NCBI GenBank assembly: GCA_937872475.1
Contig: CALMSY010000027.1
Coordinates: forward strand, 1 to 30,804
DNA length: 30,804 bases
Reading direction: 5' to 3'
Source: 67-14 sp020438345
Lineage (GTDB): Bacteria; Actinomycetota; Thermoleophilia; Solirubrobacterales; 70-9
In this document: positions 22,311 to 30,258 of the stretch, piece after piece
How the letters are laid out: every line of letters begins with the position of its first letter
How positions within the stretch are numbered: position 1 is the first letter of the stretch
Notes under the pieces: model-generated
What the model was told of the DNA's origin: nothing
The model's input: the letters and a program-made list of their open reading frames with translations, nothing else
Database searches by the model: none
Position numbers and translations under genes: made by a program

Positions 22311-23090
22311 GTGGGCCTGATCGACATTCACTGCCATTTACTCCCCGGAATCGACGATGGCCCCGGAACGATCGAGGGGTCGATCGCCATGTCCAAGGTC
22401 TACCTGACTGCCGGCATCACGCGAGTGGCAGCGACACCTCATGTGAATCTGCGTCATGAGAACACCGCCGAGAAGATCAGCACAAAGAGGGAAGAACTCG
22501 AGGCGAGGCTGGAAGCCGAAGGACTCTCACTCGAAATCGCTCAAGGCGCGGAAGTTTCTGCCGACGTCATCAACGGATTAGACGACAACGAATTGCGGGA
22601 CCTCAGCCTCGGCGGAGGCAATTGGCTGCTGTTGGAACCACCCACCCAGGCATCGGCCTTCTCGATACATCAATCCGTGTTCGATGTTCAGCGACGAGGA
22701 TTCCGGGTCGTGCTCGCTCACCCCGAACGCAATCCGGCCCTCCAGGATGACCTCGATCTGGTCGCAGATCTGGTGGCGGGCGGTGTTCGTACCCAAGTCA
22801 CTGCAGAGTCCCTTACCGGCCGCTACGGCCCTGCCGCGGAGAAGACCGCCCGGCGCCTTCTGAAGCGAGAACTGGTCCATACGATCGCTTCCGACGCGCA
22901 CCACGCGACCGAGCGGCCGCCCGGGATGGCCGGCGAACTGAAGCGGTCGGGCCACAAGGACCTGATCCAGTACCTCTGCCACGACATGCCGGCCTGGATC
23001 CTCGATGGCGGCCCGGAACCCCGCAGGCCCGAGGTCGACAAGAAAAAAGCCGGCCGAGGGATCCTCGGCCGGCTCGGTTTCAGCTCTTAG
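22311..23090 (+). CDS. PHP-family protein-tyrosine phosphatase (CpsB/YwqE-like)
   Basis: This metal-dependent phosphatase removes phosphate from the tyrosine cluster of the Wzz-kinase and so completes the phosphorylation cycle of the exopolysaccharide machine. The 259-residue protein has the PHP metal motifs IDIHCHLLPGIDDGP (about 4-18), AATPHVN, LAHPERNP and ASDAHH. The GTG start at 22311 has only a weak Shine-Dalgarno. The last codons (KKKAGRGILGRLGFSS) encode the hairpin that acts as the terminator of the convergent rplKA unit. The stop lies 6 bases from the rplA stop. It is the only cluster gene at the right border that reads toward the ribosomal genes. Confidence 0.9.
   Translation: MGLIDIHCHLLPGIDDGPGTIEGSIAMSKVYLTAGITRVAATPHVNLRHENTAEKISTKREELEARLEAEGLSLEIAQGAEVSADVINGLDDNELRDLSLGGGNWLLLEPPTQASAFSIHQSVFDVQRRGFRVVLAHPERNPALQDDLDLVADLVAGGVRTQVTAESLTGRYGPAAEKTARRLLKRELVHTIASDAHHATERPPGMAGELKRSGHKDLIQYLCHDMPAWILDGGPEPRRPEVDKKKAGRGILGRLGFSS
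23042..23073 (-). terminator. Intrinsic terminator of the rplKA unit, inside the phosphatase gene
   Basis: GCCGGCCGAGG (23049-23059) and CCTCGGCCGGC (23063-23073) form a perfect 11-bp stem with a 3-base loop. On the minus strand the stem is followed by TTTTTTC, an ideal U tract, 24 bases past the rplA stop. On the plus strand no comparable T run follows, so it acts mainly on rplA transcripts. The hairpin is also coding sequence of the opposing gene. Confidence 0.85.
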
Positions 23091-23096
23091 CGACCG

Positions 23097-23828
23097 CTAA
23101 GCCGGGACGGCTTCGGCCTGGTCCGGGAAGATGTCTCCCTCGGTGGCCTTGGCCGAATCGACCGAGATGCCCGGGCCCATGGTGGTCGAGACCGAGATCG
23201 AGAGGATGTAGCGGCCCTTGGTCGAGGCCGGCTTGGCCTTGATGATCTCGTCCATCACCGCCGCGTAGTTCTCGAGCAGCTTGTCGGCGTCGAATGAGGC
23301 CTTGCCGATCGCCAGGTGGACGATCGCCTGGCGGTCCGTGCGATACTCCACCTTGCCGGACTTCGACTCGCCGACCGCCTTCTCGACGTCCTCGGTCACC
23401 GTTCCCACCTTCGGGTTCGGCATCTTGCCCGAGGGGCCGAGCACGCGGCCGAGACGACCGACCGTCGGCATCATGTCGGGGGTCGCGATGACCACGTCGA
23501 AATCGTCGAAGCCCTCCTCGATCTTGGCGGCGAGGTCATCGGCACCGACGATGTCGGCCCCGGCGGCTTCGGCGTCACGGGCCTTGTCGCCCTGGGCGAA
23601 GACAGCGACGCGGACGTCCTTGCCGAGACCGTTGGGCAGGGCGAGCGTGCCGCGGAGCTGCTCTTCGGCGTGACGGACGTTGACCCCCAGCCGGATGTGG
23701 AGCTCGACCGTCTCGTCGAAGTTCGCGGAGGCCGTTTCCTTGATCAGGTTGATCGCCTCTTCCGGCGGATACACGTGGTCCCGCTGGACCTTCTGGAACT
23801 GCTGGCGAAAGCGCTTTCCGTGAGCCAT
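23097..23828 (-). CDS. rplA: 50S ribosomal protein L1
   Basis: L1 forms the mobile L1 stalk that moves with the exit-site tRNA and, in many bacteria, represses translation of its own operon. The 243-residue protein contains PPEEAINLIKE, ANFDETVELHIRLGVN, LPNGLGKDVRVAVFAQG, the PTVGRLGRVLGPSGKMPNPKVGTVT signature and the C-terminal KGRYILSISVSTTMGPG. It starts 2 bases after the rplK stop, so the two genes are coupled. The family would normally be followed at once by rplJ; here the next minus-strand gene is gmd. Codon use and GC match the other ribosomal genes. Confidence 0.98.
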   Translation of the reverse strand: MAHGKRFRQQFQKVQRDHVYPPEEAINLIKETASANFDETVELHIRLGVNVRHAEEQLRGTLALPNGLGKDVRVAVFAQGDKARDAEAAGADIVGADDLAAKIEEGFDDFDVVIATPDMMPTVGRLGRVLGPSGKMPNPKVGTVTEDVEKAVGESKSGKVEYRTDRQAIVHLAIGKASFDADKLLENYAAVMDEIIKAKPASTKGRYILSISVSTTMGPGISVDSAKATEGDIFPDQAEAVPA

Positions 23829-23830
23829 GA

Positions 23831-24253
23831 TTACTTGACCTCCACGCCCATCGAGCGGGCGGTGCCGGCGATGATCTTCGAGGCGGCGTCCAGGTCGTTG
23901 GCGTTCAGATCGGGCATCTTGCGCTCCGCGATCTGACGCACCTGGGCCTCGGTGATGGTGCCGACCTTGTTGATGTGAGGCTCTCCCGAGCCCTTCTTGA
24001 GACCGATCGCTTCCTTGATCAATACGGCCGCGGGCGGCGTCTTGGTGATGAAGTCGAAACTGCGGTCCTCGTAGACCGTGATCTCGACCGGAATGATCGT
24101 GCCACCCTCCTGCTGCGTCTGCGCGTTGAACGCCTTGCAGAAGTCCATGATGTTGACCCCGTGCTGGCCGAGGGCAGGGCCAACCGGCGGCGCCGGGTTT
24201 GCCTGGCCGGCCGGAATCTGGAGCTTGATGAGGGTCATTACTTTCTTAGCCAT
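23831..24253 (-). CDS. rplK: 50S ribosomal protein L11
   Basis: L11 binds the GTPase-associated region of 23S rRNA and supports stringent-response activation by RelA-type enzymes. The 140-residue protein starts AKKVMTLIKLQIPAGQANPAPPVGPALGQHGVNIMDFCKAFN, with the Pro-rich N-terminal domain. It ends with the rRNA-binding domain (KMPDLNANDLDAASKIIAGTARSMGVEV). The ATG at 24253 is fixed by this conserved N terminus; the open frame continues upstream without family similarity. The gap to nusG is 29 bases. Confidence 0.98.
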   Translation of the reverse strand: MAKKVMTLIKLQIPAGQANPAPPVGPALGQHGVNIMDFCKAFNAQTQQEGGTIIPVEITVYEDRSFDFITKTPPAAVLIKEAIGLKKGSGEPHINKVGTITEAQVRQIAERKMPDLNANDLDAASKIIAGTARSMGVEVK

Positions 24254-24282
24254 GGGACTGAACGCCTTAAAGGTTTGAGTGG

Positions 24283-24804
24283 TTAGAGCTTCTTGACCTG
24301 TTCGTAGCCGACCTCGGAAGGCGTCTCGCGCCCGAAGATCGAAACCAGAACCTTGAGCTTCTGCTGGTCGTCGTTGATTTCGGCGATTTCGCCGGAGAAG
24401 TCGGAGAGTGGCCCGCTGATGATCTTGACGGTCTCGCCGATCTCGAACTGGGCCTGGGTACGAGGCCGCTCGGCGGTCTCGCGGTGGAGCAGCCGGTCGA
24501 TCTCGGATTTGGTCAGCGGCACCGGGGTGTCGCGGGGGCCGACGAAGCCGGTGACGCCCTGGGTGTTGGCCACCAGGCTCCACGCGTTGTCGGTCATTTC
24601 CATGTTGATCAGCACGTAGCCGGGCATGGTGCGCTTCTCGACCTGGATCTTCTGGCCGTCCTTGACCTCGGAGACCTGTTCGGTCGGGACCACGACCTTG
24701 CGGACGCGGTGGCCCTGACCCATCGACTCGATGCGGTGCTCGAGCTTTTGTTTGACCTTGTTCTCCTGGCCGGAGTATGTGTTGATTACGTACCAGCGAT
24801 ACAT
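24283..24804 (-). CDS. nusG: Transcription termination/antitermination factor NusG
   Basis: NusG rides on RNA polymerase, modulates pausing and couples transcription to translation or Rho. The 173-residue protein has the NGN domain at the N terminus (YRWYVINTYSGQENKVKQKLEHRI, then KRTMPGYVLINMEMTDNAWSLVANTQGVTGFVG). The KOW domain is at the C terminus (FEIGETVKIISGPLSDFSGEIAEIN). The start at 24804 matches the usual N terminus and lies 8 bases after the secE stop. Actinobacterial NusG proteins often have a long acidic N-terminal extension, and this one does not. Confidence 0.98.
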   Translation of the reverse strand: MYRWYVINTYSGQENKVKQKLEHRIESMGQGHRVRKVVVPTEQVSEVKDGQKIQVEKRTMPGYVLINMEMTDNAWSLVANTQGVTGFVGPRDTPVPLTKSEIDRLLHRETAERPRTQAQFEIGETVKIISGPLSDFSGEIAEINDDQQKLKVLVSIFGRETPSEVGYEQVKKL

Positions 24805-24812
24805 GAAGTTCC

Positions 24813-25319
24813 TTAGATGACCCGCTGGACGAGCCAGTTGAAGGCGAGGTCCGCGAGGCCGAGGTAGACGGCGGCGACGATTACGAATACGACCGTGACG
24901 GCAGTCGCCTGGATCAGGGTATCCCGGTCCGGCCACTGGACTCGTTTCAGCTCGGCGATGCAGGATGCCAGAAAGCCGATCACCCCGCCGCGCTTGCGGT
25001 CGGTCTGGGCCTGCTTCTGCCGCTTGGCGAGCTGCTGCTCCTCCTGCTTCTTCTGCTCGGCCTTCTTGCGCTTCTCTTCCTGCCGGGCCTGCCGCTTCTC
25101 TTCCTTTGAGCTCAGCTTCTTGGGAGCGTCGGGAGTCTCGAGATCCTCTTCCCTGGCACCCGCCGCGATGCCGGCTTCGACGGCTTCGACCTCGGCTACG
25201 TCACCGGACTTGGGCACCTGCGTGTCGTGCTGGGCCTGTGAATCAGACTCAACACCAGCCTTTGCCGCAGCCTCGCGCGCTCGGCGCTCGGCCTTCCTCT
25301 GTGCCCGGGACTTGGCCAC
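24813..25319 (-). CDS. secE: Preprotein translocase subunit SecE with a long charged N-terminal extension
   Basis: SecE clamps SecY in the Sec translocon. The functional core is at the C terminus: the amphipathic IGFLASCIAELKRVQWPDRD helix and one membrane helix (ATAVTVVFVIVAAVYLGLADLAF). Before it lie about 105 residues of charged, coiled-coil-like sequence (KEEKRQARQEEKRKKAEQKK and similar), whereas a single-helix SecE is usually 60-80 residues in total. I chose the GTG at 25319 (VAKSRAQRKAERRARE), which shares a base with the rpmG stop (TAGTG). Total length is 168 residues. The upstream open frame overlaps rpmG and is unlikely to be used. Confidence 0.93.
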   Translation of the reverse strand: MAKSRAQRKAERRAREAAAKAGVESDSQAQHDTQVPKSGDVAEVEAVEAGIAAGAREEDLETPDAPKKLSSKEEKRQARQEEKRKKAEQKKQEEQQLAKRQKQAQTDRKRGGVIGFLASCIAELKRVQWPDRDTLIQATAVTVVFVIVAAVYLGLADLAFNWLVQRVI

Positions 25320-25483
25320 TAGCGGGTTTCCTTGTGGGGCTGGTGCTTGCCGCACCAACGGCAGTACTTCCGCATCTCGATTCGATCCGGGGTATTGCGC
25401 TTCGACTTATTCGTTTGATAGTTGCGACGCTTGCAGTTCTCACAAGCGAGCGTCACCGCGATGCGGACATCTCCGCGTGCCAT
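25319..25483 (-). CDS. rpmG: 50S ribosomal protein L33, zinc-binding form
   Basis: This is a small large-subunit protein of 54 residues, too short for many gene finders. It reads ARGDVRIAVTLACENCKRRN, continues through YQTNKSKRNTPDRIEMRKY and ends CRWCGKHQPHKETR. The two Cys pairs (CENC and CRWC) make this the zinc-binding C+ type. Organisms with this form often also carry a Cys-free paralog under zinc control elsewhere. The ATG at 25483 has GAGGA 3-4 bases upstream. It is the first gene of the ribosomal block, and its stop overlaps the secE start by one base, as in many Actinobacteria and Firmicutes where rpmG, secE and nusG are adjacent. Confidence 0.96.
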   Translation of the reverse strand: MARGDVRIAVTLACENCKRRNYQTNKSKRNTPDRIEMRKYCRWCGKHQPHKETR

Positions 25484-25655
25484 ATTTCCTCGCTACTCAG
25501 GCAGGTGTCGTTACAAAGTAAAGCCTCGGCCCAAGGGCGAGGCGTCTGTGAAGAATACCGATTAAACCCGCCGGGCGGTATCACGTGTCCGGTGTGCCTG
25601 CTAGAGCGCTGAAGCGCGCTTCGAACGCCGCTCCGCGCCTGCATATTGCCCGGCG
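25484..25655 (-). promoter_or_regulatory. Leader region of rpmG-secE-nusG
   Basis: These 172 bases hold no gene and no tRNA. A hairpin (GCCTCG / CGAGGC outer stem, continuing with one bulge) at 25523-25543 is followed on the minus strand by TTTACTTTG (25522-25514), resembling a weak terminator or leader attenuator about 30 bases before rpmG. Farther upstream TATTCT (25557-25552) could be a -10 element, but no good -35 accompanies it. A 12-bp palindrome, GAAGCGCGCTTC, lies at 25611-25622. Confidence 0.35.
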
Positions 25656-27986
25656 TCACCTGACCGCTTCAATCCAGTCCAGGCTCTTGCCGCAGAGCTG
25701 CTGGGCATCGCCCGGCGAAACCGTTGTGACCTGCGGCTCACCGACCGGCTGCAGGATCACCGGTCCGATTCCGAACGGGTAGCCGCCGGTTGCCGGGCGC
25801 AGAATCCCGCCCCGCTCGTAGCTCATCGCGACCGGTAGTGAGCCGGGCTGCAGGTCAAGTTGGTCCAGCTTGATGAACTGTGCGTTGTTGTTCAGCAGGC
25901 CACGAGCCGAACCGGCTTCTTCGCCGCCGATCTCGACCGAGACCTTGCCGCGGCTGGCACCTCCCACCCAGACCCGGTAGCGGCCAGCTTCGGGCACGTC
26001 TACCGTGCCGCTGGCGGTGCCGTTGGAGAGCGGAGTGAGGGTCATGTTGACCGGGTCGGGTACCCAGTCGCTCGGGTATTCGGGCAGCTCGGCGATCACG
26101 TTCGGCTTGCGCACCGCAGCCACGACCTGTCCGTCCGGTTCGGCCAGTGAAGCCACGTTTTGCACCGCCGCACAGTTCGGGACCGCGGCCGGCTGGAAAC
26201 CGTCGCCAAACGGCTTGTGGGTGATCAGATCTGAGGCGTCATAGTCGGATTCCCGCTGCCAAACCTCGTAGTAGTCGCCCTGCCAGACCCGCTTGTACGG
26301 CGAGGGCGGCAGGCTCTGGCGCGGGTTGCGCCTGAGGACCAGGGTCCGGTAGGTCAGAACTCCCTGCTGGCCGGGATCCAGGACCAGTTCGTCGGTATCC
26401 GACCAGGCTCCCTTCTCGGTCTCGGCGCCGTCCAACCGCGGGATCACTCGTCGCCTGAGCTCGGAGGCACCTTCGGCGTCGAGCAGACGCAGGAAATGCC
26501 GCACCCCGTAGGCCTGGTACTCGGTCATCAGGGCCGGGCCCTCGCCCTGGAACTCCCGGCCGATCTCGGAAAGCTCGGCCAGCTGGGCCTTGGGGGCAAG
26601 CCAGGTCTCGTGATAGGCGAGAGCGCTCGAAACGAGGACGCCGCAGGGCACGATCAGAAGCACCGCCCCGATCGCTTTCAACAGACTGGTCGGGGCACCG
26701 GGGAAAACCCTCGACTTGCCCTCTGCCTCAACCTGCAACTCAGCCTTCGACCCGATCCCCAGCAGGTATCCGATTCCCGCCATCGCGAAAATCAGGAAAG
26801 AGGCCGATCCGGTGGCCAGTGCCTTGCCCTGCACCCAGGGGGAGCCGACCAGCCAGACCACGAACGAGCCGAGGCCGGTGCCGAAGGTGAGCAGCAAGAG
26901 TCCCCAGGCCCGTCGGCTGACCGCGGCAACCAGCCCGAACCCGGCGGCGAGCACGGTCGCGAAGACCAGAATCGAGGTGAGCAGGCTGGCCAGGGTCGAG
27001 ACCGGTTCGAGGCGGAAGTCGCCGACCGGCCAGGGGCCCGGGTACTGGGCCAGGCTGAGCGGCCGGATCAGGTTGCCCATCTCCTCCGAGGCCTTGGTCA
27101 GGGCGTCCTGGTTGGGCGAGAAGAGCTGGCCACCGGCGAAAACGGTCGGCAAGCCGATCGCCGCCACCCCGACCAGGGCCACGACGCCACAGACCACCAA
27201 TCTCCGGGTCATGACGCCGATCTCGGCCCCGCGGCTGCGGGCCCGCCAGATCGTTGCCAGCATTAGCACGCCGACGCCGGCCATGATCCCGGCCAGCCAG
27301 GGCAGTCCTCCTGCTCCCATCACGCCGATAAGAGCGGCCCCCGAAAGAATCGGCACGACGATCGCGCTGCGTAATCTCGGTTCACGAACCAGTTCGACCG
27401 ATCCGGCGGCAAGGATCGCAACTAGGAGCGCGGTCGCGACTTCCTTGATGCCGCCCCAGAAGGCGTAGCCGACCAGGAGCGCGGGCTGGGCCGCGACGAA
27501 GACGGCCGCGGCCCGCAGCCGGTGGTCCCGGATCACCGGGGCGGCCAGCTCGTAGAAGACCAGGCTCATGAAGGCGGCCATCAGGGCGAGGTAGGGTTGG
27601 AATAGCCAGGCCGAGTCCTGGCCGGTCAGTTCGTGGCCGACCCCGAGCGGGATGAAGGCCCCGACCGGATAGCCCGCGCCGAGGTTGATCTGGATCGTCG
27701 CTTCGTAGCTTGAGGGTTCGAGCCCCGTGACCGAATGACCTTGCGCCATGACGTGATCGGTGAAGGCGAGCCAGGTCGAGGTGTCGTCGAGCTTCACGTA
27801 ACCGGCAAAGGTGGCCGATCCGGAAAGGATCACCGGCGCCCCGAAGACGAAGAAGACTCCGAGGGCGGCACAGGCCGGCCAGACCCACCGTGATCGTGGT
27901 CTGAGGATCGAGAGGTCGCGGACCGGACCGCGAGGGCCGCCGGTGATCAGGGCGGCATACCCGGCGATCGCGAGGCCGGTCACCAC
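25656..27986 (-). CDS. Large polytopic membrane protein with C-terminal beta-sandwich-like domain
   Basis: I do not recognise a precise family. The first two thirds (about 1-470) are a series of hydrophobic helices with long outer loops, the layout of GT-C type membrane glycosyltransferases. An early outer loop (KLDDTSTWLAFTDHVMAQGH) carries paired Asp residues, which such enzymes use for catalysis. The last 170 residues are soluble (from about 600), with RYRVWVGGASRGKVSVEIGG, a pattern of carbohydrate-binding-like beta domains, which would lie outside the cell. The GTG at 27986 is the first standard start, but the frame stays open upstream and encodes two further hydrophobic helices. Translation may instead begin at the CTG at 28175, which overlaps the upstream stop. 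Confidence 0.65.
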   Translation of the reverse strand: MVTGLAIAGYAALITGGPRGPVRDLSILRPRSRWVWPACAALGVFFVFGAPVILSGSATFAGYVKLDDTSTWLAFTDHVMAQGHSVTGLEPSSYEATIQINLGAGYPVGAFIPLGVGHELTGQDSAWLFQPYLALMAAFMSLVFYELAAPVIRDHRLRAAAVFVAAQPALLVGYAFWGGIKEVATALLVAILAAGSVELVREPRLRSAIVVPILSGAALIGVMGAGGLPWLAGIMAGVGVLMLATIWRARSRGAEIGVMTRRLVVCGVVALVGVAAIGLPTVFAGGQLFSPNQDALTKASEEMGNLIRPLSLAQYPGPWPVGDFRLEPVSTLASLLTSILVFATVLAAGFGLVAAVSRRAWGLLLLTFGTGLGSFVVWLVGSPWVQGKALATGSASFLIFAMAGIGYLLGIGSKAELQVEAEGKSRVFPGAPTSLLKAIGAVLLIVPCGVLVSSALAYHETWLAPKAQLAELSEIGREFQGEGPALMTEYQAYGVRHFLRLLDAEGASELRRRVIPRLDGAETEKGAWSDTDELVLDPGQQGVLTYRTLVLRRNPRQSLPPSPYKRVWQGDYYEVWQRESDYDASDLITHKPFGDGFQPAAVPNCAAVQNVASLAEPDGQVVAAVRKPNVIAELPEYPSDWVPDPVNMTLTPLSNGTASGTVDVPEAGRYRVWVGGASRGKVSVEIGGEEAGSARGLLNNNAQFIKLDQLDLQPGSLPVAMSYERGGILRPATGGYPFGIGPVILQPVGEPQVTTVSPGDAQQLCGKSLDWIEAVR

Positions 27987-28171
27987 CCCGGTCGTCAGTT
28001 CTGCCAGCGACGGGAAGCAGGTGACGATCCCGCCGACCGCGGTCAGTGCTGCGAAGCCGGTCGCCGGCAGCAGCGTCCAGGGCAGGGTCCGGCCGCGGGC
28101 CAGTTCGGCCAGCAGACCGAGGCCGACGCTTAGCGCCAGCAGGACGAGGGGGAAGATGACCCAGGCGAGAA

Positions 28172-28795
28172 TCAGGACACGGGCACGATATCGCCACTGC
28201 GGACGAGTTCGAGTGCGCGATTGCCGGTCGGGTCGTAGACCTCCACCTGGAGGTCAGGCTGCTCGGGCCAGGCGAGGATCACGCTGTAGGGGTTGGCCGG
28301 ATCGTAGAAACCGACCCCGCCGTGCTCGGTCACTTTGACCAGGTTTGGTCCGTTTGCAAGTCGGCGGGTCGCTTCGTAGGCGCCGGCGAAGGGATAGGAA
28401 CCGATGTTGAGGTAACCCTGCTCCGGCGAGCCTGCTTCGGCCCCGCCGGTCAGGTACCGGATGTGGACGTTGCCGGCCTGGTCAGCGGTGAACTCCATCA
28501 CCGCGTCGGGCTGGTTGCCGGCCCAGTAGATCTCGTGGCCGACTTCGGCCGGCAGGGCCGCCAGGTCGCCTTCTTCCACGATCCGGGCATCACCGGACTC
28601 CATTGCGGTGTTCACGGACGAAACCGAGTTGGTCGGGTCACCGTCGCGGTTGCAGCCGGTCACCAGCCAGGCCCCGACCCCGGTCATGATCGCCACGAAG
28701 GCGATGACCGTGGCCCGCTGGCCAGGACTCATACCGGGCGTTTCCGGCTTGACTGTCGTCGGAGTTCCACTCACAGACGTGCGAACACTAGCCAA
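28172..28795 (-). CDS. Membrane-anchored extracytoplasmic protein of unknown function
   Basis: I recognise no family. From a TTG at 28795 the product is 207 residues: a short cytoplasmic head, one membrane helix (TVIAFVAIMTGVGAWLVTG, about 33-51) and an extracytoplasmic domain rich in aromatic and Gly residues (HEIYWAGNQPDAVMEFTADQ, GNVHIRYLTGG, GGVGFYDPANPYSVIL). AAAGGA lies 3 bases before this TTG, and a longer reading frame starting at 28945 overlaps the upstream gene. It sits between a ligase-like gene and the large membrane protein, so a role in assembling or sensing a surface glycan is possible but unproven. Confidence 0.6.
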   Translation of the reverse strand: MASVRTSVSGTPTTVKPETPGMSPGQRATVIAFVAIMTGVGAWLVTGCNRDGDPTNSVSSVNTAMESGDARIVEEGDLAALPAEVGHEIYWAGNQPDAVMEFTADQAGNVHIRYLTGGAEAGSPEQGYLNIGSYPFAGAYEATRRLANGPNLVKVTEHGGVGFYDPANPYSVILAWPEQPDLQVEVYDPTGNRALELVRSGDIVPVS

Positions 28796-28812
28796 GCTTC
28801 CTTTAGAAAACC

Positions 28813-30228
28813 TCAAATATCTGGCCTGTTCATCAGGAGACAGCCTAGGCAGAGCGCCCAGGCCGCACCGATGCCGGTCAGATGCCAGGTCCAGTCGACC
28901 AGGGCAAGGGCCGAAAAACCAAAGACCATCGGGATGTAGAGCCACGCGGTGAAGTCAAGACGACGCTTCCAGCAGCAGGCCATCGAACCGACCAGGACCA
29001 AGCATGCAAGCAGAGCCCCAGGAATACCTGTCTCAACCGCGGATTCAAGGACCAGGCTGTGAGCAAACCGGACCGGAGAATCCTGCTCTTCGATTGTCGT
29101 TTCGAGGAAGGCTCCCTGGCCGTGACCGAGCAGCGGTTCCTCGCTAGCCGCGTTCGCCGAGACTCGCCAGAGTTCGACTCTGCCGTGATCGAAGCCCTGG
29201 TCGGCCTGCATTCCCTGATCGGTAAGTCCCGGTGAAGCGAGAAGCACGGCGGCCGCACCGGCTGCCATCAGCCCGATGAGCACGATGGCTGCGACAGCCG
29301 GGCCGGTTGATCTGACCCCGACCGGCACAGCTCGCCTAAGCCGGTCCAGAGCGTTCGAGGCAACCCGGGGCACCGCCAAGAGCACCAGCACACAGAGAAT
29401 CGCCGCTGGCCACGAATCGAATGTCTGGACCCCCAGAGTAACCAGGAGACCGCCGGTCAGCCAGAGCAGGACTGCCCACATTGCTTCAGTCCGATTTACC
29501 CCCAACGAGCGCTCAGGCCAGGCAAGCCAGACTGCGATCAAGACGCAGGCCAGAAAGAGAACCACCCTGCTTTGGGCGAGCAAGATGATCGAGGACCCGA
29601 TGATCAGTGACCCACCGGCCACCATCCAAAGGCAGTTCTTGCCGCCCAGCCACCCTCGGGCCAGGACCGGCATCGCCCCGAGTTGAAGCAAGGCCAGCGC
29701 GGGTGGATACTCAACCACCCCGGCCGGGCGAAGCCTGCCCCCGAGCCAGATTGCCCATGGCCCGATTTCGAACATGACGCCGATCAATCCGGTTATCGCC
29801 GAGATCACTGCCAGCGCGGCCAGCCAGATACCGACGAGATCCCTTCGCCTTCGCAGCATGGGATCGCCCGCCGCGAAGACCACCAGTCCGGCATAGGCGG
29901 CCGGGATCATCGCGATCATTGCCGCGTCCTGAACTCCGGCCCTGGTCCAGGCCAGGCTGATTGCCCCGACCAGAGTCAATCCGAGCAGCCCCGCCACCGG
30001 AAGCGACCGAAACGCGGATGCCAGTGATTCAGGTGATCTCAGCGCACTGGCGAGCAGCCCGACGGCTCCGGCCAGGACCAGCGCCAACCGGGCCGGGTCG
30101 CCGAAGCCACCCGACCAGAACGCGACCACGAAAGAAACCAGCAAGACGAAGAGGCGGGGAGCCCAGTCTCCCCTCCCCGGTAAGCGGGACGGATTGCCCG
30201 GGAGACGCCGGCTGGCCTCCAGCCTCAT
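28813..30228 (-). CDS. O-antigen ligase / polymerase family membrane protein
   Basis: The 471-residue protein has about ten to twelve hydrophobic helices. The Wzy_C-type outer loop is clear: HGRVELWRVSANAASEEPLLGHGQGAFLE, then RFAHSLVLESAVETGIPGALL, matching the R-x-x-W, PLLGHG and AHS/AHN landmarks of the WaaL/RfaL family. Such proteins attach or polymerise lipid-linked glycans outside the membrane. It follows the Ig-like protein gene by 30 bases and precedes the small anchored protein by 17, suggesting one operon. It is the third polymerase/ligase-type protein in the window and lies outside the main cluster, so it probably acts on a different polymer. Confidence 0.8.
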   Translation of the reverse strand: MRLEASRRLPGNPSRLPGRGDWAPRLFVLLVSFVVAFWSGGFGDPARLALVLAGAVGLLASALRSPESLASAFRSLPVAGLLGLTLVGAISLAWTRAGVQDAAMIAMIPAAYAGLVVFAAGDPMLRRRRDLVGIWLAALAVISAITGLIGVMFEIGPWAIWLGGRLRPAGVVEYPPALALLQLGAMPVLARGWLGGKNCLWMVAGGSLIIGSSIILLAQSRVVLFLACVLIAVWLAWPERSLGVNRTEAMWAVLLWLTGGLLVTLGVQTFDSWPAAILCVLVLLAVPRVASNALDRLRRAVPVGVRSTGPAVAAIVLIGLMAAGAAAVLLASPGLTDQGMQADQGFDHGRVELWRVSANAASEEPLLGHGQGAFLETTIEEQDSPVRFAHSLVLESAVETGIPGALLACLVLVGSMACCWKRRLDFTAWLYIPMVFGFSALALVDWTWHLTGIGAAWALCLGCLLMNRPDI

Positions 30229-30258
30229 CCCGGGAAACCATCCTGGCGGTTCGCGGCG

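Noticed and set aside
25611..25622. Palindrome GAAGCGCGCTTC as a terminator of the large membrane protein gene
   Set aside because: No T tract follows on either strand; kept only as a note in the leader region.
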